A stretch of 64,000 nt of DNA from Asterella californica (GCA_036924285.1 JAYKYS010000002.1:33464501-33528500), one strand, 5' to 3'; shown: positions 33,187 through 46,006, numbered from the stretch's first letter. The notes: generated by a model from the sequence alone, not told the origin. A program made the numbers and translations.

Positions 33187-34180
33187 TAGGGGTACCAATG
33201 ATATTTCATTTATATTATTAAGTTTATAAGGTAGACTAATTCATGCTTGTTTAATATGACATTTGTATATTAAAATTTATATAGTTAGGTATTCATTCTT
33301 AGTTAGATATAGATCATAGTTGGATAGTAAAGATATTTGCTAAACGGATGTAACTATAGAGACTCGGTCCATTCGCTTTTAAATTTATAGATCAGACTGT
33401 CTTTAAGTTAAACATCATGCGTATTGTGTTAGATTTTTACTCCTCAGATATTGAAATTTAATTCTTAAGATGTACTAAGTCTTTAAGCTACTAGTCTATA
33501 GATATTGTTTACATGTTGCATTTTGTTTTTGTTCTCTTCTATCCATTTGTAGGTCCATGAGGATTTACGGTTTTAAAACCTTAATCCTAAATTAAATATC
33601 ACTGGTAATGATATTAAGTTATTAAGTGTGGAAGGTAGACTAAGTCATGCTTGTTTAATAATATGTCATTGACATTCAATTTGTATATTATATATGTATT
33701 TTTATACTAGTAACATTTATTCTTAGTTAGATATAGATTGTATTTTATGTAAATGAGAAATATTATATTAGAGTCTCAGTCCATTCACTTCTTATAGATG
33801 AGACTGTCCTTGAACTTATAACTATTATATATTAATATGTTACCCATATAAGCAATATATTAGACTAGAAATGGAAACTTCTTATAGATGAGACTGTCCT
33901 TGAACTTATAACTATTATATATTAATATGTTACCCATATAAGCAATATATTAGACTAGAAATGGAAACGTACTTAGTCTATAGAATTATTTTGATGTTCA
34001 ACTTGGCAATGCATTTTACTAATATATAACTTAAAGTTTTAAAATAATGCTTATTTAATATATCATTGACATTGTATATTAAAAGTAATATACTCAGTCT
34101 AGTTAGATATTTATTTTGAGTTAGATATATATAGTTGGATATTTAAATGATTATTATAGAGACTCACAGCCCATTCACCT
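33187..34180 (+). repeat. AT-rich degenerate repeat, about 400-bp period, three units
   Basis: TCATGCTTGTTTAATA at 33241 recurs at 33645 and, diverged, at 34045. Each is followed by TTAGTTAGATATA-type strings, 'AGAGACTCGGTCCATTC' (or 'AGTCTCAGTCCATTC') and a GATGAGACTGTC-like block. No protein is encoded. It resembles an AT-rich satellite or the inside of a non-autonomous element. 34181-34640 is similar AT-rich DNA without clear units. Confidence 0.6.
33787..33966 (+). repeat. Perfect 90-bp tandem duplication
   Basis: The 90 bases at 33787-33876 are repeated without a mismatch at 33877-33966. Because the surrounding units are strongly diverged, this duplication is recent, or else an assembly artefact. 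Confidence 0.92.
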
Positions 34181-34649
34181 TTTATCACTTTAAATAACTA
34201 TATTATATTATATTATATAAATTATTAATATATTAAATTCGAAATATACACTGTAGATGTTTTTTTGTATATAATTAATAATAATCAATAATATTAGATA
34301 GTTAAAAAATATTGTTAGAGTTTATCCACTATTTATTAATCTAGTTAGATAATGGAATATGTAAGATATAAATGAGTCATAGGTTAAATTAAAAAATATT
34401 TACAGATATAATTTGTTCTATTTTTTCAATTTTTGTTATTCATTTTATATCCTACAGTATGAGTATTGTATTATTTATTATCAAAAGTCTAAAACGTCAA
34501 TAAAATTCTAGAGTTTATTACACAATTGTCTTAGTTAGCAAATTCAATGTCTAGAACTTAGCTACCAAAAGTCCCGATTCAAATTCAAACTGGTATTCAA
34601 ATTCTCCACTTTTCACATATGAAGTGTCTAAACCTCAACCTCGAAAAGT

Positions 34650-35470
34650 CTAAGGATGTGAGATTGATCTATTTTTAGTGAATACTTTGATCTATGTTAA
34701 GATCCAGAGACTTATCTTGCATTGGAATGTGAAGTGGTATAGGTTCCATGTCAGCTTCTAAGGGTTTAGTTTCAAAAAACTTCTTAATCTCTTCATCTGT
34801 ATAAAGCTGTGGAGATCTAGATTTCTCATGTATGATCAGATATATCACTTTGAAAGAAAGAGTCTTAATCTGAATCAGTATCCGTATCCATGGGATAAAA
34901 GTTTTGCATGGGATCAGTTTCTAGTACTCCTGAGTAAAAGAGTGGTGTAGCAAAATGGTACAACAAGAAGCAATGATAGACTCAAAGTCTTTATTATCTC
35001 CCGTCACGGATGTCAATCAGAGATAATGTTCAGATTGTCAGCAGTTGTAAGTGATCCATCTGAATTATACATAGATAAGATTGAGCGTTTCTCTTTAGGA
35101 CCAAAGCGTATCTTTCCTAGCTTCCATGAGGTATGTACTTTTGCTTGGATTAACCATGGTGTACCCAAAAGTAATGGGAATGAGCAAGAAAGTCACTTTC
35201 TAGTATAAGATAGTTGATATAACTCTTGGTCTCCAATTTGAGATAAAACATCATTCTGTATCCCGATGGGGTTGAATGACTCTTCCATCTATCATTTTCA
35301 AAATGATTGAAGTCTTCTATGGTGCAGGTAAGTCTAATAAGAGCATTGTATCTTTAGAAATGATGTTAAATGTAGAACTAGAGTCGCATTGCAGTTGGAT
35401 ATCAAGACATCATGAATAGTCATCAAAATAATAGGATAGTGATATCTAGTGTAGTAAAGTGCAGCTTAAT
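34650..35470 (-). pseudogene. Retropepsin-like fragment of another LTR element
   Basis: Minus strand, with frame changes: a CDSSSTFNIISKDT stretch (like the retropepsin DTGASxNIIS), SIILKMIDGRVIQPHG-like, QIGDQELYQLSYTRK, then LLIPITFGYTMVNPSKSTYL and LMEARKDTLWS-like sequence corresponding to LGRPWLxQAKxxxxWKxGxxxFG in gypsy proteases. Further on the minus strand (34650-34900) is a charged stretch with TDEEIKKFFETKP. The element family cannot be set from this. It is not family A, whose protease core reads DHG. Confidence 0.5.
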
Positions 35471-35544
35471 GTGAAGAGTCACTCAATGAGTTGACATTGG
35501 AAGTGATATAAGCTTTTCCTTTATCTGTATTAACAGAATTGTAA

Positions 35545-36150
35545 TCTTCTTTGAGGATTCTCAATGTCTATGCATCCAACACTTTCGAGGAAAGGACGGA
35601 GCTTTGAAAGACCACTGCGTAGGAACTCGACGGCTCTAGAATGTGGTTAATAGGTGGAGACTTTCATGTGATTATCTTGGAGGACAATAAGAGGGAAAGA
35701 AATCTACACATTATGGACGGGTCTGAGAAGACAACATGAGAATTCCTAAACCTCGTGTACTCGGTGGAGGTGGACAACCTACCTTTCCAATATACTTAGG
35801 ATAATAGAAGTGCTCCGTCTCTCAATCTTCAGACTCTTCAGTCTCTTGCACTCCCTCTTGGATGCTTGTTAAGATGGCTCGATAGATGGTACTTACCCAC
35901 TGAGGTGTTTGCAAATACTTCTCTGATGCTTCTTCTCCTCTCCGAACAAGTGGTATCAGATCAATTTTTGATGTTCTTTTACTCTGATTGGAGCCATACC
36001 AATAACAAGACTAAGGGAAGGTTCAGGATGAACCTCTCTTTACTATCAGATAAGAGTTTCATTTGTAAACTTAATAACAAGTGGAGCCCGACATATAATA
36101 ACCTACTCTCAGGAGGATCACTCTTCATATTTAAAAAAAACACTTGTGTG
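35545..36150 (+). pseudogene. LINE (non-LTR retrotransposon) endonuclease fragment
   Basis: Plus strand: RILNVYASNTFEERTELW, then MWLIGGDFHVI, EDNKRERN, GSEKTTxEFLNLV, later LLRWLDRWYLPTEVF, LLSEQVVSDQFLMFF. These are the order and motifs of the C-terminal half of an APE-type endonuclease of plant L1-like LINEs (NVYA, GGDFN, DR..., SDH). GGDFH has lost the Asn and SDQ has lost the catalytic His. Only this domain remains; RT was not found downstream. Confidence 0.72.
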
Positions 36151-38320
36151 TAGAGATTTAATTAAATATCTTTATTTTATTTATTAAAAATTGTTTTGAA
36201 ACTCTGTTTGTCTAGAAAATTTGATAAAATAATACATATTTTAGGTTAAATTGCTTTCTTAACAAATTGAAAATATCTTTTGTTAAAAATCAACATATAT
36301 CAAATTCATGTTACATCTTATCTTAACATTATTAGTACAGTCTAAGAACTGTGTTTTGTGTTAAGACATATAATATATAATTCTTGGAGAAATCTTGTTT
36401 AAGGCTTCTAGCTCAAATAGATCATTTCTTAGAGCTTGAGTTAAGCTCCATATGGATCCTAAATCAGTTCATTCTAAATCAGAATATCAAAAAATAAATT
36501 ATATTTCAGTTCAACTTGTCAAAATTAACCATGGACTTTTTTTGTAACATAAAGTTTTTTTGAGATACTAAATTGATATGTAAGTAGAATTTAAATTCTT
36601 ATCTTCAGATGCACTTTGTCCGTGCCAACAATTTCTGTTTCATAGTTTGATCTAAACTATGAACTTCAAGTAATATAATTAGTTACTATATGTTTGCTGA
36701 GATAAACTATTATACTTGAATTTCATAGTTTAAATCAACCTTGATACATGAATATTTATAAAAAAATCATGTATCAATTTAAGGATATTACTAAAAAATA
36801 TCCTTACAGTAGAATTTAAAGATTTTTCAAATAGAATATAAATTATATGCTTCTTTTTAAAATATAAAAATTTTAATGTAAAAAATTTAATTTATATTTT
36901 TATAAAATCTATTAAAAATATCTTATTTTCACTTGCACGTGTTCTCCACGAAAAATAACAATGAACTCTTTGATAACCTACCACGCAAAGAAAAACAACC
37001 TCAACTCGAAGATGATTCAAAGAAGCTAAAATTGGGAATATAGGAGAAAACAAGAAGGAAGATGGAAAGAATAAGTATGGTGAAATCAACTCCTTCAGAT
37101 TAAGTTGGAACTCCCCAGTAGCCTGAATTGCACACGCATACAACAACATAAGTTGTTAGTTCTGAAGTTGCAGAAGGAGGATAATGCGGAATGGATCATC
37201 AAATGTCATCAGTGACTTTGGTTGGCGGAGGTGACGCTTGCACGAAGAGATTCTTCGGCGCGCTCATGGTCATGCACAAGTCAACGCTCATCAAAAGTCT
37301 AGCGGACGAAGAAGGAAACTCCTTTTATACATGAGAAACTATGGCACAACACTGCTCCTCATACTACAGTACGTTGCTCGTCCAACCCCCGATTACTGAG
37401 CAAGAGGGATATGAACGTCAAAGCAACTGCAGTTGGGTTGGGTGTAGGAAACTAACGAGGCGGAGAATCTGCTGCTAGGACACTACTTTCAGGATCTACT
37501 CTTGGGGGACAAAAGAATCGACAAGCGTCTCTAGAAGATAGACAAGAAAACACGCGACTCAATGCATAGCCAACGGATGGAAAGACCCGATCAAGCCTTA
37601 CAAGGAAAGAAGGACCCGAAGGGCCAAGCAGCAAAACCCCAGAAGGGAAGAGCACCGGGGCTAAGCACCACTATCAAATCTCTAAGGTCTTCTATCGTCT
37701 TTATAGTATCAGACAGGGATAAGTCAAAATTTCTGCATACAACAGGTGCACATGAAGTAACATCGCCTACTGCAATTGCTCTCCTGTGTACCGCGCTTGC
37801 TAAAGTTTTCTATAGAACAATGAAAGCTCGCTATCTAAAAAATATAGTGCAAAAAGAAAAAGAAAATAGTATCCCTGATGTCTCTCATGGTAAGCTCTGA
37901 CACAATCTCGAAAGAAGACGTCGAACTCCAAGGTTGTCATTCCTTATCTCCAAAGCTAAGGAGATGAAGCGATGTCTCATCTGCATATCTCTATAGCTGG
38001 TCACCTTCGTTGCTGCTATCACATCTGTAACCCATCTTGGAGGATGGGTGATCACATGTGTCGTCACTGAGTCTCGTGTCGGATCCGTGACAATCACATC
38101 TGTCATTGAGATCTGATCCTCCCTCATCATGTACAGGTCAGCTCTCACTGATCCTCCTGTCTGAATTGCATATTAACGCTCTCTCCACGAATGTAAATTT
38201 ATTTAAATTTATCATAAATGACTGTTGTTGCGAATCAAAATTAATATTACAGATTATCATTAGGAATATTTTAAAAGAAATAATAAAATAAAATAAAATA
38301 ATAAATTATTATTATTTTTT
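36151..38320. other. Unassigned: AT-rich DNA, then a GC-richer stretch
   Basis: 36151-37150 is AT-rich with no gene. 37150-38200 is more balanced, and the open frame at 37562-37900 has a basic, Pro/Gln-rich start, but I recognise no domain and codon use gives no help. 37885-38148 is open on the minus strand and equally unassigned. This block may be debris of an unidentified transposon or host gene. Confidence 0.3.
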
Positions 38321-38880
38321 CTTTCAACAACAGAATGATCTGCAGACCATTACAAAGACATCCCAAAACCCAAAAAAATACAAATTACCAAAAATTAAAT
38401 AAGAATTAAAAGTACTATTTCATTTCAATAACAAAATGATCCGCGGTATGTTTTGAAGACATTCGCCAACCAAGCAAAAAATTAAACTAATTAAGATTAA
38501 TTAAACTAAATTGAAATAAATAAATAATTTTCTCTCAACAACAGGATCATCTACGGTAAGTTGTGAAGATGTTTCGAACCAAACATAGTTTAAATAAAAT
38601 AAAGTAATAAATAATATTTTTTCTCTCAACAACCGGACCATCTGCTGAACGTTGTGAAGCTGTTTCGCAACCAAAAGGAACTTAAAACTGAAAAATTAAT
38701 AAATATTAAAATAATTTTTTTTGAACCACGATACTATCTGCAGTCCTAAAAATTTCTGAAGATGAGCTACCACCAAATAAAAATAAAAATTTTAAATTTC
38801 CTCTCAACAATAAGATGATTTGCTGAACGTTGTGAAGACGTTTCGCAATAAAACAAAAACAGTTTAAATTTAAATGTGAA
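38321..38880 (+). repeat. Minisatellite of six degenerate units, 82-110 bp
   Basis: Units begin near 38321, 38422, 38532, 38623, 38719 and 38801. Core consensus read by eye: CTCTCAACAACAGGATCATC, then TGCTGAACGTTGTGAAGA, then GTTTCGCAACCAAA, followed by an A/T-rich tail with AATAAA-type strings of variable length. Cores are better conserved than tails, and unit 5 is the most diverged. Confidence 0.78.
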
Positions 38881-39718
38881 AACTAGCAATTTATTCTTTT
38901 CCCTGCATGCTCAAAATAGATTTAAAGAGCCTGGCTTGTCGCTCAAACAATTTTCCTTCATTTTCTTTCTATCCGTATAAGTGTCCATTTTCAAATCATT
39001 ATTCGCATAAAAAGCCATGGGCATTAATGGCTGTAAGAGAATCATATGTAAATTAATTTATGATCAATTTTCACTATAAAGATTACGTCAAAAGAAATAA
39101 ATCTTTTACGTACCACTTCTATTGGTGGTACGTAAAAACTAGTACATAGAAACATAAAACTTTTACGATATTTGTCATAAACTTACGAACAAGGTTTGAG
39201 TGACCTTATTAGAGATGGTCAAAGTTAAGCAAGAAGATTCTTTGACGTCCGAGAGCACAAAAACAGTAAAATAATAACAGACAACTCTGTATAAAACAGA
39301 GGAGATTGAGAGATGTGATTTTGAACTATCAGAATTATTTTATTATTATGATTATTTCTTTAGAAAATTAAAATATAACCTCACTCTTCAGTTTCACATT
39401 ATAACAACCCACAACCGGAACGGACAAAAAATGATCAAGAAAAAGCACGCGGTGGAAACCTCCGGAGGTGCCTGCAGAAATCTTTTGTGGAAATCTGACC
39501 ATAGTCGTAACACCAACCCGCGAGGAAAGAATATTAAGTAAAGGTTACAACTTGGACTCCTCTATTACATCGTTTAGCGCACAAGCAAACGACTCGGTAA
39601 GATAAATATGGGGTTCTGAGCAAGAGAGAAATACCCCGTATCCAATTATCCGGGCTTATTTGCATCACCAGTTAAGAATCTACCGTAACTCGACAGGTTT
39701 GCCGCTATTCCATTCTCA
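38881..39718. other. Intergenic, no gene; contains a hairpin
   Basis: No protein-coding region recognised. The hairpin at 39104-39137 is listed separately. Confidence 0.4.
39104..39137. repeat. Perfect 13-bp inverted repeat, 8-base loop
   Basis: TTTTACGTACCAC (39104-39116) and GTGGTACGTAAAA (39125-39137) are exact complements. No poly-T run or gene end is nearby to suggest a terminator; a DNA-transposon end or cruciform is possible. Confidence 0.7.
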
Positions 39719-40940
39719 CTAGAACCCAGTGCCCTTATACATTATGTGTCTGGTAACCAAGAGTAATCCATTATGCGGGTGATATTTTATCCAACAAAGA
39801 AATTTAACCGTTATACTCTAAATACTTTTGTTGATAGAATTTGCTTGCTAGAACAGAATCGGTTAAGTAAGGACTTAATCAGAGCTCTCCCATATCTTTT
39901 CACTATATGATTCACTTCACAGTTAAATATTGAATATCTATTGAGAAATACTAAAATGAAGTTTCAATTATTTTTCAAAACAAAATAGTATTTTCTTTCT
40001 AATCTAATGTACAAGGGAAGGAAAAAATTATTTTTTTCTTTGCTTTGCTTTTATATTCGCAACTAGGGTTTAAACATTAATGAGACGCACAAGGGAAGCC
40101 AAGCAGGGATTCAATGGAGCCGAGCAGTGATACAAGACAAAAACATATGATTGAATATCACAATTAAATTAACAATGAGTCTTCGTAACGTCAGGATAGA
40201 AGTTCAGTTAGTGAGCACCAGGTCTGGAGTTTGACTTTTAATAAGTTCTTCTTTTATTGTTTAACATCAAGCATGAGTATAAAATTGAGGAAAAGATTAT
40301 TTTCTTTTTCCTCTTTCTGTACCTTAGGTTAGAGAGAAGATACTGTTTTGTTTCCAAAAACTACTAAAACTTCGTTTCAATTTTTCTCAAACGATACTCC
40401 ACAATTAATTTTGAAATGAATCACATATTATTCACCTCTTCCAAAGTTTGGAACAAGAAAATCACAAGAGGTTTAAAATTATCTAGCCCTTCTGTACGAA
40501 AATGTTAGATGATAAATTAAACTGTACATTAAATGTTTATATGAGTCAAGCAGACTGCCACACTAACAATCTCAAAGGCACTCTGGACCCCTGCACTTAT
40601 GGGTTATGTCTGTCTCCTCTCGCAACTTTCGGTCCAGTTAATATATAAAAAATTAAAAAAATTAAATTATTTTACTAACTTAGGATATAATTATCATTTG
40701 GCACATATATCTTTTCTGATATCATAAAGAACAAAAGTTCATTTAGCATGCATATTTGATAGAGCTTTGATTTAAGTCATTTCTTAACAAAGTTTACTGT
40801 CACATGCAAATTCTATCAGCAAAAGTATTTCGAGTATAACGGTTAATTTCTTTTTGCGTTCTTTTTTCTCCAAAACAGCAAACCCGCATAATGAATTCTT
40901 CCTAGTTACCAAGCATATCTATAGTGGCAACTGGGCTTTA
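39719..40940. repeat. Long imperfect inverted repeat around about 900 bp
   Basis: The arm at about 39719-39880 matches the reverse complement of about 40775-40940. Shared blocks include TTAACCGTTATACTC, AAATACTTTTG, TGATAGAATTTGC and CATTATGCGGGT. The spacer (39881-40774) contains no gene I recognise, including no transposase. The right arm lies in a tandem series (40845-41099) of 'TAATTTCTTTYTG...GTTAYCARGCATAT' units. A non-autonomous DNA element with long terminal inverted repeats is one reading, an inverted duplication of local repeat DNA another. Confidence 0.55.
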
Positions 40941-41099
40941 AGGTTATTAACTTCTTTTTGCGTTTACTGAAGGTTCTTAATTTCTTTCTGTGTTCTCCTG
41001 GTTATCAGGCATATTTATAGAGGCAGTTGGCCTCTAAGATTCTTCCCTTCTTTCTGTGTTTGTATAAGGTTCTTACTTACTTTCTGTGTTCGGCAGCAG

Positions 41100-43762
41100 C
41101 ACGCTGTCCTAAAGTCCTTTGGTGAGATTTGAAGTTAGGCAAGGCACAGACTGGCCTGCGATTCTTGTGTGAGATATAAATCTAAGCAAGGTACATGCCC
41201 TTCAGTCTGATTAGGATTCTACCCAAGGCACAAGAGTCCCTTCCAGCAGCGATACCAGGCAATGTCATTCACATGGGTAATGGAGGAAGGTTAGTGCTGA
41301 GGCTCGACAGGATGACAACGTTCAGACCACAGTTTCAACGGTGATTCTCTCTCTGTTGCTCAACGCTGTCAGTGCCTTCTGAAGGTGCGGAGGTTGGAAA
41401 GCTGTGAGTCTGAATATATGTGACAGAGCACGAATGAGTAAATAAAGTGCTTCGTGCTTTACGTCAGTACTGTAAATCAGTCAAACGGTTTCTTTCTCAA
41501 GAGAACAGTAAAATTCTCACGTCTTAAAGAAGAAACCCCTTCGATTTGCCCGAAGCAAGATCAAGCTCCGCATCGTGCAGAACTGGTGGTGCTTACCCAC
41601 AGAAGCCGAAGGAAATCGCTGAGGTGAAGACTGACAGTCGTATCTGTTTGGGTCCGAGATACGCAAACAAACTTATACATGATTCTGAGTTTGCAACGAG
41701 GCGATCTATTGTCTTTCGCCGTTGCAAGTTAGAACATAGCGAAGAGCATGTGAAACACATGCCACCCTTTTGATCACAATTCTGGCATGCTAGAGTAGAG
41801 AAGCACGAGCAATCAGTATGGGTCACCATCATCGTCAGGAATAATGATCAAGTGTAGATGATAGCTAGCTCGAGTAGTTTTTAAGTTAAATGTGTTCCAA
41901 ACTTTACAAAGCAGGAAGCAGCTTGGAAACGTTTTCGATTATCGTACACAGCAGAGTCGACTCTATGTTCTATTCTACCTTCCTGACAAGTATCCGCTGG
42001 GCTCAGATGCTCGCTTGATCACGCCTAGAGCCGTTCAGGAAGGAAGCGAAGCTCCTGACAGACGAGGAAGACGGACAACAGGCCTGAGAGACTTCTGAAG
42101 CTGCTGCAGCTGTGAGTTGCTTCGAACTGATGATTAGTACATCGAAGGCGGATTTACACCGCCTACTCTCCGAGGGGCCTGCTCATACACTCCACAGAGA
42201 CTGCAGTCCAGGTCAAGACATCAGCCATGCCGTCATGTGGGCCCTCGTGCATTGCAGAACCACAAACAAAACTTTGTAAAAAGAAATAGGAAAACACGCG
42301 ACGCAATGAATAAACAAAACCTTGTTACTGATGTTACTGTAGCTCAAGAAGTAAATCTGCTGCAGGCATTCGACGGACGTTCGTGCTACATGATGCTCTG
42401 TGATTCGTAGCACTGACACGGCCACAGTCTCAAGTCGCATTCGCATCGCACAAATTCTCCTTTTACGGGCACCGTCCGGCATTCCAAAGCCGTACTCTGA
42501 AAAAGTTTACCAAGACTCTGGAGAGTAACGAATGGGCAACTTTACTTACAACTGCGGGTGAAGAAGCAGAAAGTTACCTAGTACAGAGAGCAAATTTCGC
42601 GAAAATACAGGTCAAATGAAGTCCATGTACGCTGATATGGATAAATACGTTTGTTACTTTGACTTAGTTACTCTGAAAGCAGAGAAGGTGGGACCGGTAG
42701 AGCCGAAGAATTTCACCGGCAAGATTCTTTGTTTTTCGGCTTATGGAGAACTTTTTCTGCAAACGGAGCTTTACAGAATATGTCCAAGAAAGTGCCGGAA
42801 ACGGGAGAATCTGCGCAAGCAGGTTGCTACGCGACTTTAGAATGAGCGTTTCTCCTGCGCCGCGGACCTACAGTGAAGTGCAAGACTCCCGTCCTCGTCT
42901 TCCCACAGAACTTGGACTTTGACATGGTCGTCCGGTCCAAACTCAGACCACCCTATGGTGCCAGAACTGACTTGATCTGTATCGGACTTTGCAACTCACA
43001 ACCAGAAACAGAAGATGGCACCGACGTGCCTGTGAGTATTGAGGACCCTCTGCCACTCGTTTAGATGAGAGTCCGGATTCACTATCTTATGGAACACGAA
43101 GTAGAAAAATTCTTTCCCCTGCAGAAATTTACTTGATTCCACCCCTAATACATTTGTAGGAGTTGACCTGACTCTTTTTTATTTTGTATTTTTTGACCGT
43201 TAATTTTGATTGGTAACAATAGGTTTAGCAGGTTTACCTTGATGTAAAGATAATATATTAAAATAAATATTGTAAAGATATTTTAAATTAAACTTTCTAT
43301 ACAGATATATTGCTGATGACTAAAATGTATTTCTCGTGTTGTTTGTTTTCTTGCTGGTTGGAGGGGTGCTGCGTTCTTGTATTGCTCTGCAGTCGTGGTG
43401 ACGGTCACAGGCACGAGTCAAATTTTGACAATGGATTGGCTGCTTTCTTTTCTTCGCTGAGGATCTCAATTTGGCGGGGACCGACTGATGGACTGCTTCT
43501 AGGGACCGAGTATAGGCATGCGGAGCAGTACATTCACAGAATGGCTATAGTTGGTTTGCTCATCATCTTGCTTTGCAGATTGTGACAATGACCGATTGAC
43601 AGGAGAGCGAATGATATGTGGAGAACGACTAACGTTTGCACGTCTGCGTCTCGACGATATGGTTCACGATGTCGTCATCTTGTACATTCTTCGATTTGAT
43701 TTTTTGGTTCGCTATACTGTGAAATAAGGATAGGTGATATTTTCTTCCTCAAAGTAGATTTC
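41100..43762. other. Unassigned region of normal GC
   Basis: Base composition is closer to genes than the surroundings. The best open frames are 42616-42840 (a KYVCYFDLVTLKAEKVG stretch faintly like a kelch/F-box repeat), 41546-41773 and 42873-43064; none has a firm motif. The region lacks visible retroelement motifs. It could hold a decayed gene or an unidentified element upstream of the Rep-like relic. Confidence 0.25.
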
Positions 43763-44344
43763 TTGGAACACTTTGTCACATTTTTAGTGAAGTTCGACTA
43801 CGTACAAATAGCCAGAACTTGCTATCGGAGCAGTCCATTACGGACTTTGGCCAGCCCTTATCATTTTTTCGATTACTCCTCGAATAAACTCTGTCTATGT
43901 CTCCAGGACCGCAGGTACCGTATATTCTCTGTGGAGAGAGACGGTATCTTTTTACACCTCCATTTCCAAGGTGTAATTTGTCTCTATGTCAAGTCCACAT
44001 TAGATATCAAGAAACGTTTGATAGACTCTTTGGTCTAAGACAAAGACATACTGATTGACGGCGAAGTGTGTGTTAAGCTCCTCTCCAACAAAGGTCTGCA
44101 TACCTTCGTTGGAATGGTTGGGTATTGCTTAAAAGATGAGAAGGAGGCACAACGCACAGCGATGACAAAAAATATCTCTGAGACGATGATCAGTTATGGC
44201 CGTGAGCTCTTCATCTTGCTGGGAGCTGCAGACACAAAAATTAGAGTAGAGCTTGGGTACATGAACATCCTCTCGAGGGCCTTGCAGTTCAATATGTTTA
44301 AGTCTTGGCATCCGCTGTCTAACACACTTGCCCACTGTCTGTAG
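43763..44344 (+). pseudogene. Rep/HUH-endonuclease-like relic (rolling-circle type)
   Basis: 194 codons in one frame with a single stop at 44036-44038. Before the stop GIFLHLHFQGV contains an H-x-H (HUH-type motif II). After it SNKGLHTFVGMVGYCLKDEK contains YCLK, a YxxK motif III as in Rep-type HUH nucleases. Then come ISETMISYGRELF, TKIRVELGYMNILSRALQF and FKSWHPLSNTL. The NKGLHTFxGMxGYCxKD block and NILxRAxxF block are familiar to me from HUH-like proteins of algae and other eukaryotes related to replication-type transposons. That memory is the weak point. No helicase is seen near it. Rolling-circle Rep proteins nick DNA through the tyrosine. It is probably non-functional. Confidence 0.48.
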
Positions 44345-46000
44345 CATCTAAGTTTGAGTCTAGTTCCAGTTTTGCTACTCGTATATAATACATAACAACA
44401 TCTTGTCTGTACAGTTTTCTGAACGACAACACTTCGTTTACAGATGCTTTTACAGGTACTGTGTTTTATATCGTGCATTTGTTTTACTGTACTCCGAAAA
44501 GAAGTACACGCCTTCTTTCCCAGTATACACAGTTTTGCATACAGAGATTGTAAACTGCCATTTCAACGACTGAACTCAATAAAACTCGAAGGCATACCGT
44601 CATCCTTTCTTTACTGCTGAAATTGTTTTTTCGTGGACTGTAGCTAAAGTCTTGTGTTGGAACCCGTAGACTATGGCTAAAACTGGTCCTAGTTAGAAAC
44701 TAGCAACCCTAACTACGTAAAGGCAGGAGAAACAATGATTGCAAGTCACCATAAGGGGCACCTATATAGAGAAGAAGGAGATGTTTTTCGAGGAGATAAG
44801 GTACACTGGAAATAACACGCATGAACGATGGAGAACTCACTGAGGGATGTACATTGGTTGTCGCGGAAAAATATTATTTAATTTTCTTCCAAATGAAAAT
44901 TCGAAACACGTCCTAGTGATTATGCAGGCGTTCAAGAGATGTATGACAAACAAGACAAACAACGCACAACTACCTTTGGTATGTCATCTCCAATGGCGCG
45001 TTCAAATACTACTCAGGGTCTCCCGTCTGAAGCTGCTGTACAGCTACTGGTGTGGAAATTCAAAATGCATGTATGAACCTCCTTGTGAACTTATTTGGAG
45101 GTCTTTTTAATATATATAATTAGAATTATAATATACTGAAATATTCAACTATTAATATATATTTTTTATTATTTTAACGACCCGACAAAGAGGTGATATA
45201 GTTCATATTTCTACAAGTCCAGCAATGGCCTGGACCAGAAGGCACCCCAAAAGAAATGAATAGAGTTAATAGTTTCTACAAGATGTAAAAATGACTTTTG
45301 ACTAGGAGCCAACGGATGTGATTGCGTACAAGGGTCTTAGGAGCTCCCCTCAAATGATCTGACAAGATTTAATTATCGCGTGACCTCTTGTCAAGAGAAT
45401 ACCGTACTGGTAACTCAAATCAGACATACCTTTGCACGAAATGCTAATTTATTTAGTACCGACTGTAAGAGACGGTAACCAAAGTTTATAACATGAATTT
45501 GTATACATATCTATTACCAATATCAAGAAAAATCACCTGATATCAAAAAATGTTTACTGAAATCAGGAGATAGATATATATTTCGATATCTATCGATATC
45601 TATCATTCTTATAGTTATCGAGTTTGATATCTATCTCTCTTAGAAATAATAGAATCAGATATCTTTGATTGCTTATAGACTACTCTTCTCTCTCATATAC
45701 TCAGTCTGGAGTTAAACTTTCAAATTTAATTATGGAAGTTCTAAAACTCAACACATAGTGAAATGATTTTGACTAAATTTCCATCCATAAAAATAATTTA
45801 AAAATAATTTATAAATGTATTAATTTGAACTACAGGGTTACGGTACCCTAGAATTTTATTACTAGTTTCATCCCATGACGAGCAATATTTTTTACCTATT
45901 CTTATTTCCAGCATAGGTTAACAGTTAATGTATTTAATGTATTTTATTATTCATTTAGTATATAATTTTGTTTAATATTTATATATTTCTTCAATCACAG
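44345..46000. other. Intergenic, no gene recognised
   Basis: Directly after the Rep-like relic, 44847-45110 is open but without motif. 45540-45680 is rich in GATATCTATC strings in both orientations. Beyond 45110 the sequence is AT-rich. Confidence 0.35.
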
Positions 46001-46006
46001 CCAGCG

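Noticed and set aside
38321..38880. CRISPR-like array
   Set aside because: Units are directly adjacent, degenerate and of unequal length, with no unique spacers of constant size; the DNA is eukaryotic.
41546..43064. A decayed F-box/kelch gene
   Set aside because: Only one weak kelch-like string is present; not enough to call a family.
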